From NCBI RefSeq assembly GCF_900106665.1, contig NZ_FNNA01000001.1:434001-498000 (forward strand): a stretch of 64,000 bases of DNA, written 5' to 3'. Positions 50,105 to 60,579 of this stretch are shown here, one piece after another. The first letter of the stretch is position 1. Every line of letters begins with the position of its first letter. A program made the position numbers and the translations under genes. The notes under the pieces were generated by a model, which worked only from the letters and a program-made list of their open reading frames with translations, made no database searches and had not been told where the DNA came from. This stretch comes from Paracoccus sanguinis. Its GTDB lineage: Bacteria > Pseudomonadota > Alphaproteobacteria > Rhodobacterales > Rhodobacteraceae.

Positions 50105-50205
50105 AGCGACCGCGCGAAGGGGAATGCTGTGTGCTGGCGCGTTCCCGACGCATACTTTTAAGGGTGTAGCCAGATACATCGCCGCGAACGCTTCCGTCAG
50201 CGACC

Positions 50206-51150
50206 TTACGCCGCCCGCCGGCGCTCGATCGCCTCCCAGATCAGCGCGGCAGCGTTGACCCCATCGAACCGCTCGAGCTCCTGGATGCCGGTCGGCGAGG
50301 TCACGTTGATCTCGGTCAGCCAACCGTCGATCACGTCGATCCCGACGAAGATCTGCCCCTTCTCGCGCAGGACCGGCCCGATGCGGGCACAGATCTCGCG
50401 CTCACGATCGGTCAGGCCGACCTTCTCGGGCCGTCCGCCAACGTGCATGTTGGACCGGGCCTCGCCCTGCGCCGGGACGCGGTTGATCGCGCCCACGGGT
50501 TCACCGTCCACGAGGATGATGCGCTTGTCGCCCTTGACCACGGCGGGCAGGTATTTCTGCACGATCACCGGCTCGCGGTTCATGCCGCCGAATAACTCGA
50601 GCAACGCCGACAGATTGGCGTCGGCCTGCGGCAAGTGAAAGACGCCCGCGCCGCCATTGCCATAGAGCGGCTTGAGGATGATTTCGCCGTGACGCTGGCG
50701 GAAGCCGCGGATGGCCCGCACGTCGCGGGCGATCATGGTCGGCGGGGTGAGGTCGGGGAAATCGAGAACCATCAGTTTCTCGGGCGAATTCCGCACCCAG
50801 AACGGGTCGTTCACGACCAGCGTGGCCGGATGGATGCGGTCGAGCAGGTGGGTCGAGGTGACGTAGGCCATGTCGAACGGGGGGTCCTGCCGCAGCCAGA
50901 CGACATCGAATCCGGACAGGTCGACGGTCTGCCACTCACCGAAATCGACGTGGTTTCCCGCCTCGCGGCGCAAGGTGACGTCGCGCCCGTGCGCGAGCAG
51001 CCGCCCCTCGTCGAAGATCAGCCGATCGGCCGTGTACTGGAACAGGCTGTGGCCCCGGGTCTGGGCCTCGAGCCCCAGTCGAAAGGTCGAATCCCCGTCG
51101 ATCGAGACCGCCTCGATCGGGTCCATCTGCAACGCGACCTTGAGGCTCAT
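50206..51150 (-). CDS. gshB: glutathione synthetase
   Basis: 314 aa, ATP-grasp enzyme that joins gamma-glutamylcysteine to glycine. Typical parts: [20 protein letters not shown] at the N-terminus, the central ATP-binding [16 protein letters not shown] and [26 protein letters not shown], and the C-terminal [29 protein letters not shown]. It lies downstream of yraN (68-bp gap) and upstream of comM. gshA is not in the window. Confidence 0.96.
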   Translation of the reverse strand: MSLKVALQMDPIEAVSIDGDSTFRLGLEAQTRGHSLFQYTADRLIFDEGRLLAHGRDVTLRREAGNHVDFGEWQTVDLSGFDVVWLRQDPPFDMAYVTSTHLLDRIHPATLVVNDPFWVRNSPEKLMVLDFPDLTPPTMIARDVRAIRGFRQRHGEIILKPLYGNGGAGVFHLPQADANLSALLELFGGMNREPVIVQKYLPAVVKGDKRIILVDGEPVGAINRVPAQGEARSNMHVGGRPEKVGLTDREREICARIGPVLREKGQIFVGIDVIDGWLTEINVTSPTGIQELERFDGVNAAALIWEAIERRRAA

Positions 51151-51218
51151 CCCGGCTCTCCGCTCACCATCAATCGGTGCCGGTTGTCGCGCGACCGGCT
51201 CGGCGATGCAAGGCGCGG

Positions 51219-51641
51219 TCAGTTCAGGCCGAACGCGTTCTCGATGACCTCGACCCGGCCGGTCGCGTCCACCAGCGCGGCGTCGAAGCGGATGTCGGTC
51301 AGCGCGCCACCCGGAAGCTTGTCGGCATAGATGAGCGCTGCCGTGCAGATGCGGTCCATCTGCCGACGCGACAGCCGGGCGGCGGCCGCGTCATGGGTAT
51401 CGGCCTTTTTCACCTCGACGAAAACCACGGCCTCGCCGTCGCGGACGATCAGGTCCACCTCGCCGGCTGGGCTGCGCCAGCACCGCTCGAGAACCTCGGC
51501 CCCGCGGTCCCGGTAGTGATCGGCCACGCGGGCTTCGGCCGAATGGCCGCTGGCGTGGGCAGCCAGTCCCCGGGCGGCGCGCACCCCGGCGGGGGCGGTT
51601 CGGGGGCGGGTCTGGGTGACCCAGGGCATTGCGGTCTGCAT
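51219..51641 (-). CDS. yraN: YraN family endonuclease-like protein (UPF0102)
   Basis: 140 aa from ATG 51641, which overlaps the rsmI stop by one base (TGATG) and has GGAGG upstream; a GTG directly before it is an alternative. The restriction-endonuclease-like core is visible: [19 protein letters not shown], with the D-E-x-K pattern of the PD-(D/E)xK superfamily. The role of YraN is unknown, although the same rsmI-lpoA-yraN linkage is found in E. coli. The first 30 residues are Arg/Ala-rich and less conserved. Confidence 0.9.
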   Translation of the reverse strand: MQTAMPWVTQTRPRTAPAGVRAARGLAAHASGHSAEARVADHYRDRGAEVLERCWRSPAGEVDLIVRDGEAVVFVEVKKADTHDAAAARLSRRQMDRICTAALIYADKLPGGALTDIRFDAALVDATGRVEVIENAFGLN

Positions 51642-52561
51642 CACTCACCCTCCTGCATGGCCAGAGCCATGCGATACACATCCTTGCGCGCCCGGCCCGT
51701 CTCGGCCGCCACGGCCGCGGCGGCGTCGCGCACCGTCATCGTCGCCAGCCGCCCGGCGAGGGCGGCCCGGACACCATCATCGTCCGCCAGTTCCGCCGGG
51801 CGTGGACCCAGCACCACCACGACCTCGCCGCGAAGCCCCTCGTCGGGGATGCCCGCCGCGATTTCGGCGACCGTGCCTTGCCGGACTTCCTCGAACTTCT
51901 TCGTCAGTTCCCTGCACACACAGATAGCGCGATTCGGGTCAAGTTCGCACAACTCTTCCAACATTTCCTTAACGCGCCTCGGACTCTCGAAGATTACCGC
52001 CGTCGTGCCGACCCCGGCGACCTCGGCGAGCCACCGGCGGCGGGCGCCCTGCGCCGAGGGGGCGAAGCCCGCGAAGAGGAACCGGTCGGTGGGCTGACCC
52101 GCGACGCTCAGGGCCGCGAGCAGCGCCGAGGCGCCGGGCACGGCGTGGACGCGGCCGCCGGCGGCGGTGACCTCGCGCGCCAGGGTGAAGCCGGGGTCGG
52201 CCACCAGCGGCGTTCCCGCGTCCGAGGCATAGGCGACCGCCTCGCCGCGGCCGATGGCGGAGAGGATTGCCGGGGTCGAGCGGGCGGCGTTGTGATCGTG
52301 GTGGGCCACGATGCGGCGCCCGCGCAGCGGGATGCCGTGGATGGCGAGCAGGTGGCGGAGGGTGCGGGTGTCCTCGGCCGCCAGAAGATCGGCGGCGTTG
52401 AGCACGTCGAGCGCCCGCAGGGTGATGTCGCGCGCCGTGCCGATCGGGGTCGCGACGAGGTGCAGCCCCGGCTCGAGCCGTGCGGCCAGCACGCCCGCCG
52501 GTACCGGCTGCGGGGCCGCGTGTGCGGCGCCGCCGCTGCCGTCGTCGTCTGATCCCGCCAT
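51641..52561 (-). CDS. rsmI: 16S rRNA 2'-O-ribose C1402 methyltransferase RsmI
   Basis: 306 aa, ATG 52561 just after GGAGG at the right distance, which rules out the longer open frame. RsmI is a tetrapyrrole-methylase-fold enzyme. Signature segments: GLHLVATPIGTARDITLRALDVLNAAD, LLAAEDTRTLRHLL, VAYASDAGTPLVADPGF, VHAVPGASALLAALSVAGQPTDRF and FESPRRVKEMLEEL. It diverges from the LpoA-like gene, 184 bp away, and is coupled to yraN. Confidence 0.96.
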   Translation of the reverse strand: MAGSDDDGSGGAAHAAPQPVPAGVLAARLEPGLHLVATPIGTARDITLRALDVLNAADLLAAEDTRTLRHLLAIHGIPLRGRRIVAHHDHNAARSTPAILSAIGRGEAVAYASDAGTPLVADPGFTLAREVTAAGGRVHAVPGASALLAALSVAGQPTDRFLFAGFAPSAQGARRRWLAEVAGVGTTAVIFESPRRVKEMLEELCELDPNRAICVCRELTKKFEEVRQGTVAEIAAGIPDEGLRGEVVVVLGPRPAELADDDGVRAALAGRLATMTVRDAAAAVAAETGRARKDVYRMALAMQEGE

Positions 52562-52745
52562 GTTAAACCTCCGCTGCGAGCGCCCCGTCCGCGGGGCCGT
52601 GTCGCGCCGCCCCGGCGCGCCCTCGGGGCCCCGCGCGCACCGGCCGGTGCGCCCCTGACCTGCCGGGTCGGTCAGGTTGCCACGCGGCACGGAACAAGAC
52701 TACCCTGCCCCGCATCCGGCACCCCAGAAAGAGGGAATCACCCGC

Positions 52746-53945
52746 ATGTCCGCCACTCTCACGGCCCGCCCGGCTGCGCTCTGGCGCCGCCCCCTGCTGC
52801 GGGTCGCGGCCCTCGTCTCGGCGGCGGCGCTCGCCGCCTGCGCGCCCACCGAACCCACCGCAACCGGCGCGCAGACCGGCCCGATGATCGATCCGTCCCA
52901 GCCGGTCCAGGTGGCGCTGCTCGTGCCCGGCGGCTCGGGCGATCCGAACTACGACTACATGTCCCGCTCGATGGCCAACGCCGCGCGGATGGCAGTGGCC
53001 GACGCGCAGGGCGCGCGGATCGACCTGCGGGTCTACGAATTGGGCGACGACGCGGGCCAGGCCGTCGCCATGGCCAACAAGGCCGTGGCCGAGGGCGCCA
53101 AGGTCATCGTCGGCCCGCTGCATGGCGAATCGGCCAACGCGGTCGGCAACGCCGTCCGCGGCCGGGTCAACGTGCTGTCCTTCTCGAACAACGCCGACAT
53201 CGCCGGCGGCAACCTCTTCGTGCTCGGCAACACCTTCGGCAACACCGCCGACCGGCTCGTCTCCTACGGCGTCAAGCAAGGCCTGCGCCGCTTCCTGATC
53301 GTCCACGAGAACGACGTCGCCGGTCAGCTCGGCGGCGCCGCGATCGAGGGCGCCATCGCCCGCAACCGCGGCACGATGGTCGGCAAGACCGGCCACGGCC
53401 TCAGCCGGGCCGAGATGGACGCCATCGCCCCGACCATCGCCCGCGCGGCGGCCCAGAACCAGGCCCAGGCGCTGTTCGTGACCGGCAATCACGCCGAGGC
53501 CCTGCCCGAGATCACCGCGGCGCTCGCCAGCGCCGGCGTGTCCTCGCGCTCGATCCAGCTCATGGGCCTGACCCGCTGGGACGTCCCGGCAAGCCGCGCC
53601 GGCCTGCCGCAGCTGCAGAACGGCTGGTTCGCGGTCCCGGACCTCGGCCGCATGGCCGCGTTCAACGCCCGCTACCGCGCCGCCTACGGCGAGAACCCCC
53701 ACGACTTCGCCACGCTTGCCTATGACGGCGTCTCGGCGATCGCCGCCAACGTCCGTGCCGGGCGCGCCAACGCCGTCACCACAGCGGGCCTGACCCGGGG
53801 GGCGGGCTTCGCGGGCATCCAGGGGCCGTTCCGGCTGCGGCCCGACGGGTCGAACCAGCGCCAGCTGTCCGTCGCCACGCTACAAGGGGGCAAGCTGGTC
53901 GTGATCGACCCGGCGCGGTCCAGCTTCGGCGGTTTCGGGTTCTGA
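52746..53945 (+). CDS. LpoA-like lipoprotein (penicillin-binding protein activator)
   Basis: 399 aa. A lipoprotein signal peptide is visible (LLRVAALVSAAALAAC, with the lipobox Cys at about 37), so it is anchored to a membrane. The mature part is a periplasmic-binding-protein-like fold of the LppC/LpoA family (VQVALLVPGGSGDPNYDYMSRSM, VIVGPLHGESANAVG, ADIAGGNLFVLGNTFGNTADRLVSYG). LpoA activates the cell-wall synthase PBP1A in enterobacteria. The linkage to rsmI and yraN mirrors E. coli. glnD starts 2 bp after its stop. Confidence 0.85.
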   Translation: MSATLTARPAALWRRPLLRVAALVSAAALAACAPTEPTATGAQTGPMIDPSQPVQVALLVPGGSGDPNYDYMSRSMANAARMAVADAQGARIDLRVYELGDDAGQAVAMANKAVAEGAKVIVGPLHGESANAVGNAVRGRVNVLSFSNNADIAGGNLFVLGNTFGNTADRLVSYGVKQGLRRFLIVHENDVAGQLGGAAIEGAIARNRGTMVGKTGHGLSRAEMDAIAPTIARAAAQNQAQALFVTGNHAEALPEITAALASAGVSSRSIQLMGLTRWDVPASRAGLPQLQNGWFAVPDLGRMAAFNARYRAAYGENPHDFATLAYDGVSAIAANVRAGRANAVTTAGLTRGAGFAGIQGPFRLRPDGSNQRQLSVATLQGGKLVVIDPARSSFGGFGF

Positions 53946-53947
53946 AC

Positions 53948-56749
53948 TTGGCCCACCCCGATCCGGGCGCCGCGCCCGGCCGCGACGCGGTGACCGCCAT
54001 CCAGAGCGCCCCGGCCCTGCCCGGGGCGCACCCGCTCTTCGACCCGGCCACCGCCCAGGTGGCCATCGATGCGGCGCTCGTCGGCGCGACCGACGCCCGC
54101 GACATCCGCGCCCGCACCGTCGCCCTGCTGACCACCGCCCGGGCCGAGGCGATGGCCGACATCGTCGCCGGCCTCGCCACGCACCCCCGCAAGGGGCGCG
54201 AGACGGTCCGCGCCATCGCCGCGCTGACCGACGCCACGGTGCAGGCGATCCACCACGTCGCCACCGTGCACCTGCACCCCAACCTCGCGCCGACCGAGGC
54301 CGAGCGCCTCGCCGTCATGGCCGTCGGCGGCTACGGCCGCGGCGAGATGGCGCCCCATTCGGACGTGGACCTGCTGTTCGTCCACCCGTGGAAACCCGCC
54401 GGCTGGATCGAGAGCGTCGTCGAGTCGATGCTCTACATGCTCTGGGACCTCAAGCTGAAGGTCGGCCAGGCCACCCGCTCGGTCGACGAATGCCTGCGGC
54501 TGGCCGAGGGCGACATGACCATCCGCACCAGCCTGCTCGAGCACCGGCTGATCTGCGGCGACGCCGTGATCGCGCAGGAGCTGCGCGACCGGCTGTGGCC
54601 CGAGCTCTTCAGCCGCACCGTCCCCGAGTTCATCGAGGCCAAGCTCGCCGAGCGCAGCGCCCGCCACCAGCGCCAGGGCGGGCAGCGCTACGTGCTCGAG
54701 CCGAACGTCAAGGAGGGCAAGGGGGGCTTGCGCGACCTCCAGACCCTCTACTGGATCGGCAAGTACATCCACCAGGTCGACCGGGCGATCGAGCTGGTCG
54801 ATCTGGGCCTCTTCACCCGCGAGGAGCACACGACCTTCTGGGCGGCCGAGGACTTCCTCTGGGCGGTGCGCTGCCAGCTGCATCTCGCCGCCGGTCGGGC
54901 GGCCGACAAGCTCAGCTTTGACATGCAGCTCGAGGTGGCCGAGCGCATGGGCTACCGCGATGCGGGCGGCCGGCGGGGCGTGGAAATCTTCATGCAGGAG
55001 TATTTCCGCCACGCCACACGAGTGGGTGAGCTGACCCGCGTGTTCCTGACCGCGCTCGAGCAACGCCACCTCTACCGCGCGCCCCTGCTCGAGCGGTTCC
55101 GCCGCCGCCGCGTCCGGCCGGGCTTTCAGGTCGAGACCGGCCGCCTGACCGTCGCCGACCCCGAGCATTTCTTCGACGACCCGCTGAACATCCTGCGCCT
55201 GTTCGAGGAGGCGCTGCGCACCGAGATCCTGCTGCACCCCGACGCCATGCGCCGGGTGGCGCGCAACCTGCGCCGCTTCGACGACAGCGTGCGCACCGAC
55301 CCCGAGGCGGCGCGCATCTTCCTTGACCTGCTGCTGCGCCACGGCAACCCCGAACGCGCGCTCCGGCGGATGAACGAGCTGGGCGTGCTCGGCGCCTATA
55401 TCCCCGAGTTCGAGCGCATCGTCGCCATGATGCAGTTCAACGTCTATCACCACTTCACCGTGGACGAGCACCTGATCCAGTGCGTGGCCGAGCTGGCCCG
55501 GATCGAGCGCGGCGAGGTGGTCGAGGACCTGCCGATCGTCAGCCGGATCATGGGAGGCCCGATCGACCGGACGGTAATCTATCTCGCCACGCTGTTGCAC
55601 GACATTGGCAAGGGCCGCCCCGAGGATCACTCGATCATCGGCGCCCAGCTCGCCCGCCGCATCTGCCAGCGGCTGGGGCTCTCGGCCGAGCGGACCGAGC
55701 TGGTCGAATGGCTGGTCCGCAACCACCTGCTCATGTCCGACGTGGCGCAGAAGCGCGACATCGCCGACCCGCGCACGCTGCGCGACTTTGCCAAGGCGGT
55801 GCGCTCGCGCCGCCGGCTCGACCTGCTGCTGGTGCTGACGGTCTGCGACATCCGCGGCGTGGGGCCAGGGACGTGGAACAACTGGAAGGCCGAGCTGCTG
55901 CGCAAGCTGCACCGGCTGACGGCGGACGCGCTGGAAAACGGCCTCGAGGACGTGAACCGCGAGCAGCGGGTGGACGAGGCGCGCCGCTCGCTCAGGCATC
56001 TGCTGACCGCGCAGGGCTGGGCGCCGGCCGACATCCGGGCCGAGACGGGGCGGCATTACGACAGCTACTGGCAGGGCCTGCCGACCGACAGCCAGCAGGT
56101 GTTCGCGCGGCTGCTCAAGGGCATCTCGGCCGAAGAGATCCGCATGGACCTCGACCCCGACCTGCGCCGCGACGCGACCCGGGCGGCGTTCGTCATGGCC
56201 GACCACCCAGGCCTCTTCTCGCGCCTCGCCGGGGCGCTGGCGCTGGTGGGCGCGAACGTGGTGGACGCGCGCACCTATACGACCCGCGACGGCTATGCGA
56301 CCGCGGTCTTCTGGGTGCAGGACGCAGAGGGGCGGCCCTATTCCTCGGAACGGCTGCCGCAGCTGCGCCGGATGATCGAGCGCACGCTGGCGGGCGAGGT
56401 CGTCCCGCGCGAGGCCTTCGCCGACCGCGACAAGGTCAAGCGGCGCGAGCGCGCGTTCCGCTTTCCGACCCACGTCACCTTCGACAACGAAGGGTCCGAG
56501 ATCCACACGATCATCCAGGTCGATACCCGCGACCGGCCGGGGCTGCTTTATGACCTGACCCGGACGCTGGCCGCCAACCACATCCAGATCGTGAGCGCCG
56601 TGATCGCCACCTATGGGGCGCAGGTGGTCGACAGCTTCTACGTCAAGGACATGTTCGGGCTGAAGATGCACCAGCAGTCCCGCCGCGACGCGCTGGAGCG
56701 CAAGCTGCGGCAGGCGATCCGCGAGGGGGCCGAACGGGCGGCGGGGTAG
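53948..56749 (+). CDS. glnD: bifunctional uridylyltransferase/uridylyl-removing enzyme GlnD
   Basis: 933 aa; sensor of glutamine that uridylylates and de-uridylylates PII proteins. The nucleotidyltransferase motif GGYGRGEMAPHSDVDLLFVHP is near residue 120, the HD hydrolase motif LLHDIGKGRPEDHSIIGAQ near 550, and two ACT domains at the end (HPGLFSRLAGALALVGANVVDAR and RPGLLYDLTRTLAANHIQIVSA). The predicted start is TTG at 53948, 2 bp after the preceding stop; no conserved ATG exists in the first 75 residues, and GTG 53990 is an alternative. Confidence 0.95.
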   Translation: MAHPDPGAAPGRDAVTAIQSAPALPGAHPLFDPATAQVAIDAALVGATDARDIRARTVALLTTARAEAMADIVAGLATHPRKGRETVRAIAALTDATVQAIHHVATVHLHPNLAPTEAERLAVMAVGGYGRGEMAPHSDVDLLFVHPWKPAGWIESVVESMLYMLWDLKLKVGQATRSVDECLRLAEGDMTIRTSLLEHRLICGDAVIAQELRDRLWPELFSRTVPEFIEAKLAERSARHQRQGGQRYVLEPNVKEGKGGLRDLQTLYWIGKYIHQVDRAIELVDLGLFTREEHTTFWAAEDFLWAVRCQLHLAAGRAADKLSFDMQLEVAERMGYRDAGGRRGVEIFMQEYFRHATRVGELTRVFLTALEQRHLYRAPLLERFRRRRVRPGFQVETGRLTVADPEHFFDDPLNILRLFEEALRTEILLHPDAMRRVARNLRRFDDSVRTDPEAARIFLDLLLRHGNPERALRRMNELGVLGAYIPEFERIVAMMQFNVYHHFTVDEHLIQCVAELARIERGEVVEDLPIVSRIMGGPIDRTVIYLATLLHDIGKGRPEDHSIIGAQLARRICQRLGLSAERTELVEWLVRNHLLMSDVAQKRDIADPRTLRDFAKAVRSRRRLDLLLVLTVCDIRGVGPGTWNNWKAELLRKLHRLTADALENGLEDVNREQRVDEARRSLRHLLTAQGWAPADIRAETGRHYDSYWQGLPTDSQQVFARLLKGISAEEIRMDLDPDLRRDATRAAFVMADHPGLFSRLAGALALVGANVVDARTYTTRDGYATAVFWVQDAEGRPYSSERLPQLRRMIERTLAGEVVPREAFADRDKVKRRERAFRFPTHVTFDNEGSEIHTIIQVDTRDRPGLLYDLTRTLAANHIQIVSAVIATYGAQVVDSFYVKDMFGLKMHQQSRRDALERKLRQAIREGAERAAG

Positions 56750-56913
56750 GCAGGGGTTGCCGCTGGTCCCGGGCGACGGCGGCCGATGGGTGTTTGCGCC
56801 AGAAAGAAGCGGAGCGCGCGGCGCAAGGGCTGGTGGCGTCGCGCGGCCCCTTGCGGCGGGCGGGTCCGCGGGGCTAGGGCGGCGCGCGAAGGGCAGGACC
56901 GGAAGGGACGAGA

Positions 56914-58446
56914 ATGCGCGGCGGCTTGGTGCGGGGCTTTGTCTCGGTCGGATTGTGGACGTTCCTGTCGCGCCTCTCGGGCTTCGTGCGCGACATCCTG
57001 ATGGCCGCCTGGCTCGGGACAGGGCCGGTGGCCGAGGCGTTCCTCGTCGCGCTGTCGCTGCCCAACATGTTCCGGCGCTTCTTCGCCGAGGGCGCCTTCA
57101 ACACCGCCTTCGTGCCGCTGTTCTCCAAGAAGCTCGAGGGGGGCGACGACCCCCAGCGCTTTGCCCAGGACGCGTTCTCGGGGCTGGCCTTCGTGGTCGC
57201 GGTATTCTCGGCGGTGGCGATGATCGCCATGCCGGGGCTCGTGTGGCTGATGGCGGCGGGGTTCGCGGGCGACGCGCGCTTCGACCTCGCGGTCGAATAC
57301 GGGCGGATCACTTTCCCCTATATCCTGCTGATCTCGCTCGCCTCGATGGTGTCGGGGGTGCTGAACGCCAACGGCCGCTTCACCGCGGCGGCGGCGGCGC
57401 CGGTGCTCTTGAACCTGCTCTTCATCGTCGGGATGCTGCTCGGGCGCGCGCTCGGCTGGGATCTCGGGCTGACGCTCGCCTGGGCGACGCCGCTGACCGG
57501 GGTGGCGCAGCTCGCGCTGGTCTGGTGGGACGCGAGCCGCACCGGCTGGCGCTTCACCCCGCGCCGGCCGCGGCTGACGCCGGACATGAAGCGGCTCTTG
57601 ACCATCGCCCTGCCCGCGATCTTTGCCGGCGGCGTGGTGCAGGTGAACCTGCTCGTCGGCCGCCAGGTCGGCTCGTTCTTCGAGGGCGCGATCGGCTGGC
57701 TCAGCTACTCGGACCGGCTCTACCAGCTGCCGCTCGGGGTGGTGGGGGCCGCGGTCGCGGTGGTGCTGCTGCCCGAGCTGGCGCGCCGGCTCAGGGCGGG
57801 CGACGAGGCGGGCGGACAGTCGGCCTATTCGCGGGCGACCGAGTTCGGGATGTTCCTCACTCTGCCCGCCGCCTGCGCCATCGCGGTGATCGCCGTGCCG
57901 ATGGTGGCGACGCTGTTCGAGCGCGGCGCCTTCGACGCCAACGACACCCAGCAGACGGCCCGCGCGCTGATCGTCTACGCCCTCGGACTGCCCGCCTTCG
58001 TCATGCAGAAGATCCTGCAGCCGCTCTATTTCGCGCGCGAGGATACCCGCACGCCCTTTCGCTTCGCGCTGGTGTCGATGGTGGTCAACGCGGCGGTGGC
58101 GTTCGGGCTGATGGGCACGGTCGGGTTCCTCGCCGCGGCGCTCGGAACGACGATGGCCGCGTGGTTCATGGTCGCCCAGCTCTGGTGGGGAACGCGCGGG
58201 ATGGGCACGGCCGCCCGGGCCGATGCGCGGCTCATCCGCAGCCTGCCGCGCATCCTGATCTCGTCGCTGCTGATGGCGGCGGGGCTCTGGGTCCTGCGCC
58301 GCTGGCTCGCCGCCGACGGCGAGGGCGACCCGCTGGGCCTCGCCATCCTCGTCTTCGGCGGCGCCGCGCTCTATTTCGCGCTGAGCTTCGCCACCGGCGC
58401 GATCCGCCCCGCCGACCTCAAGGCTGCGGTGCGCCGCAAGCGCTGA
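56914..58446 (+). CDS. murJ: lipid II flippase MurJ
   Basis: 510 aa integral membrane protein with about 14 helices. The MurJ/MviN signature is clear at the N-terminus: FLSRLSGFVRDILMAAWLGTGPVAEAFLVALSLPNMFRRFFAEGAFNTAFVPLFS. It flips lipid-linked peptidoglycan precursor across the inner membrane. Starts at ATG 56914 after AAGGGACGAGA. It lies downstream of glnD (164-bp gap with no gene) and is followed by the dispersed repeat and a convergent rhomboid-like gene. Confidence 0.95.
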   Translation: MRGGLVRGFVSVGLWTFLSRLSGFVRDILMAAWLGTGPVAEAFLVALSLPNMFRRFFAEGAFNTAFVPLFSKKLEGGDDPQRFAQDAFSGLAFVVAVFSAVAMIAMPGLVWLMAAGFAGDARFDLAVEYGRITFPYILLISLASMVSGVLNANGRFTAAAAAPVLLNLLFIVGMLLGRALGWDLGLTLAWATPLTGVAQLALVWWDASRTGWRFTPRRPRLTPDMKRLLTIALPAIFAGGVVQVNLLVGRQVGSFFEGAIGWLSYSDRLYQLPLGVVGAAVAVVLLPELARRLRAGDEAGGQSAYSRATEFGMFLTLPAACAIAVIAVPMVATLFERGAFDANDTQQTARALIVYALGLPAFVMQKILQPLYFAREDTRTPFRFALVSMVVNAAVAFGLMGTVGFLAAALGTTMAAWFMVAQLWWGTRGMGTAARADARLIRSLPRILISSLLMAAGLWVLRRWLAADGEGDPLGLAILVFGGAALYFALSFATGAIRPADLKAAVRRKR

Positions 58447-58466
58447 CCGCGCGTCTTTCTTCCCTG

Positions 58467-58507
58467 CGCAAATATCCTCCGGGGGTCCGGGGGTGGAAAA
58501 CCCCCGG
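58467..58507 (-). repeat. dispersed 41-bp intergenic repeat, copy 2
   Basis: Inverted relative to copy 1 at 9917-9957 and differing from it at two bases. It lies between the murJ stop and the end of the rhomboid-like gene, so it may also act as a two-way terminator there, given its self-complementary core. Confidence 0.75.
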
Positions 58508-58521
58508 TCCGGTGGGGCCGC

Positions 58522-59232
58522 TCAGCGGTGCCGGATGCGCCCCCGCAGCCGCGCCAGGCCGCCCGGGACCAGCACGAAGGACATCAGGAACCCGATCACG
58601 AACCCCGCCACCTCGGCGATCCAGTTCTTCCCCGCGCCGCCGAACAGCACCCCGAAGATCAGCTGGAACGCGAGCAGGAAGCCGATCAGCGTGAAGGCGC
58701 GGAACTGGTTGGCGTGCTCCTCGCCCAACCGCGCCCAGAGCAGAAAGGTGAACGCGCCCAGCAGCCCGTAGACCGCCGGATACCCGCCCACCAGCGGATC
58801 GAACCGCATCTGCGGCAGCGCCGCCGCGATCGCGGCATAGACCGCCGCCCCGCCGACCGCGGCGCCGGCAAAGACCACCGCCACCGCCCAGGGCCGCATC
58901 GCCCGCGCCACCATGTTGCCGAGCGCCAGCAGGAACACGAGCACGAAGAGCGCGTGGGTCATCGAGTAATGCACGAAGGGATAGGTCAGCATCCGCCACA
59001 GCTGGCCGCCGGCGACGCTGTGGCGGTCCCAGGCGCGGATCAGGAACTCGGGCGCGAAGGCCGTCCGCTCGACCATGATCTGCCGCGCCGCCTGCCCCGC
59101 GCCGCTGCCGCCCGACAGGAACCCCAGCCGCCCGAGGCCGAAGTAGAGTTCGGACGCGAGGATCGGCAGCGCCAGCAGCCAGATGACCGCGGGCACGGGG
59201 TTCACGGGGCTTTCGTCGTATCCGGCTCGCAT
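58522..59232 (-). CDS. rhomboid-family membrane protein, probably catalytically inactive
   Basis: 236 aa from ATG 59232 with about six transmembrane helices. The overall layout matches rhomboid proteases, including a [25 protein letters not shown] block in the second helix area. The catalytic residues are missing: where GxSGxxxGL should be, the sequence is [13 protein letters not shown] (Tyr151 in place of Ser), and where AHxxG should be it is IAEVAGF (Glu207 in place of His). It is therefore likely a pseudo-rhomboid that binds membrane partners. It diverges from trpS. Confidence 0.82.
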   Translation of the reverse strand: MRAGYDESPVNPVPAVIWLLALPILASELYFGLGRLGFLSGGSGAGQAARQIMVERTAFAPEFLIRAWDRHSVAGGQLWRMLTYPFVHYSMTHALFVLVFLLALGNMVARAMRPWAVAVVFAGAAVGGAAVYAAIAAALPQMRFDPLVGGYPAVYGLLGAFTFLLWARLGEEHANQFRAFTLIGFLLAFQLIFGVLFGGAGKNWIAEVAGFVIGFLMSFVLVPGGLARLRGRIRHR

Positions 59233-59341
59233 CTGTCGTCCTCTCGCGTGGCGCAGCAAGCGCCCGTCCGGGGGCAGGGAGTTGCGCCCGTTCGGACCAA
59301 GGGGTAATCCGGCGCCGATCCTTTTTCCAGCAGGCAGGCCG

Positions 59342-60361
59342 ATGGCGCGCGTTCACTCTCCCCGCATCTTTTCCGGCATCCAGCCGTCCGGGGGGCTGAC
59401 GCTCGGCAACTACCTCGGCGCGCTCAAGCGCTTCGCCGAAGGCCAGGGCAAGGTCGAGACGGTGTTCTGCCTCGTCGACCTGCACGCCATCACCGTGTGG
59501 CAGGACCCCGAGGCGCTGCGCCGCCAGACGCGCGAGCTGGCGGCGGGCTTCATCGCCGCGGGCGTCGATCCCGCGCAGTCGATCCTCTTTGCGCAGAGCC
59601 ACGTCCCGGCCCATGCCGAGCTCGGCTGGATGCTGAGCTGCGTGGCGCGGATGGGCTGGATGAACCGCATGACCCAGTGGAAGGACAAGGCCGGCAAGAA
59701 CGCCGAGGCGCAGTCGCTGGGCCTCTTCGCCTATCCGGCGCTGATGGCGGCCGACATCCTCGCCTATCAGGCGACCCACGTCCCGGTGGGCGAGGACCAG
59801 AAGCAGCACGTCGAACTGACCCGCGACATCGCCGCCAAGTTCAACCACGACTACGACACCGACTTCTTCCCCCTGCCCGAGCCGGTGATCGAGGGCGCCG
59901 CGACCCGCGTGATGTCCCTGCGTGATGGCACCAAGAAGATGTCCAAGTCCGACCCCTCGGACGCCAGCCGCATCAACCTGACCGACGACGCCGACACCAT
60001 CGCCCAGAAGATCCGCAAGGCCCGCACCGACGCCGACCCCCTGCCCGGCAGCATGGAGGGGTTGAAGGACCGCCCCGAGGCCCGCAACCTCGTCAACATC
60101 TACGCCGCACTGTCGGGCGAGGCGCAGGACGCGGTGCTGGCGCGGTTCGAGGGGCAGGGCTTCGGCGCCTTCAAGCCGGCGCTCGCCGATGTGGCGGTGG
60201 CGGCGCTCTCGCCCATCACCGCGCGGATGAGCGAGCTGGTGGCCGACCCCGACGCCATCGACCGCATCCTGCAGGACGGCGCGGCCCGGGCTGACGCCAT
60301 CGCGGCGCCGATCGTGGCCGAGGCGCGCGAGATCATGGGGATGATCCCCGCCCGCCGCTGA
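59342..60361 (+). CDS. trpS: tryptophanyl-tRNA synthetase
   Basis: 339 aa class I synthetase. The start [30 protein letters not shown] contains the HIGH-type motif (TLGNYLG), and [10 protein letters not shown] is the KMSKS motif at about residue 200. ATG 59342 is the start that gives this conserved N-terminus. Length is normal. The gap after it (218 bp to ureD) holds no gene that I can see. Confidence 0.97.
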   Translation: MARVHSPRIFSGIQPSGGLTLGNYLGALKRFAEGQGKVETVFCLVDLHAITVWQDPEALRRQTRELAAGFIAAGVDPAQSILFAQSHVPAHAELGWMLSCVARMGWMNRMTQWKDKAGKNAEAQSLGLFAYPALMAADILAYQATHVPVGEDQKQHVELTRDIAAKFNHDYDTDFFPLPEPVIEGAATRVMSLRDGTKKMSKSDPSDASRINLTDDADTIAQKIRKARTDADPLPGSMEGLKDRPEARNLVNIYAALSGEAQDAVLARFEGQGFGAFKPALADVAVAALSPITARMSELVADPDAIDRILQDGAARADAIAAPIVAEAREIMGMIPARR

Positions 60362-60579
60362 GGCAGGCGCACGGCGAGCCTGACCGGGTTACGGGCGCGG
60401 CGTCACGCCCGCGCTCCGCGCACGGATCAGGGCCCGGCCCTTCGGGTCCATCCCGCCGCGGCACAACCCGCCGCCACGCTGCCCAATCCTCGGGCAAACT
60501 GCGCGCCGGGCGACCGGGGACGTAACGGCGCCCGCCCCGGCCCCTTCCGACGGCGGCCCCCGCCGCGCAGCCTCGGGCC

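Noticed and set aside
53720-56671. Long minus-strand open frame opposite glnD (about 980 codons)
   Set aside because: Same artefact of high GC; the plus strand carries GlnD with complete NTase, HD and ACT motifs.
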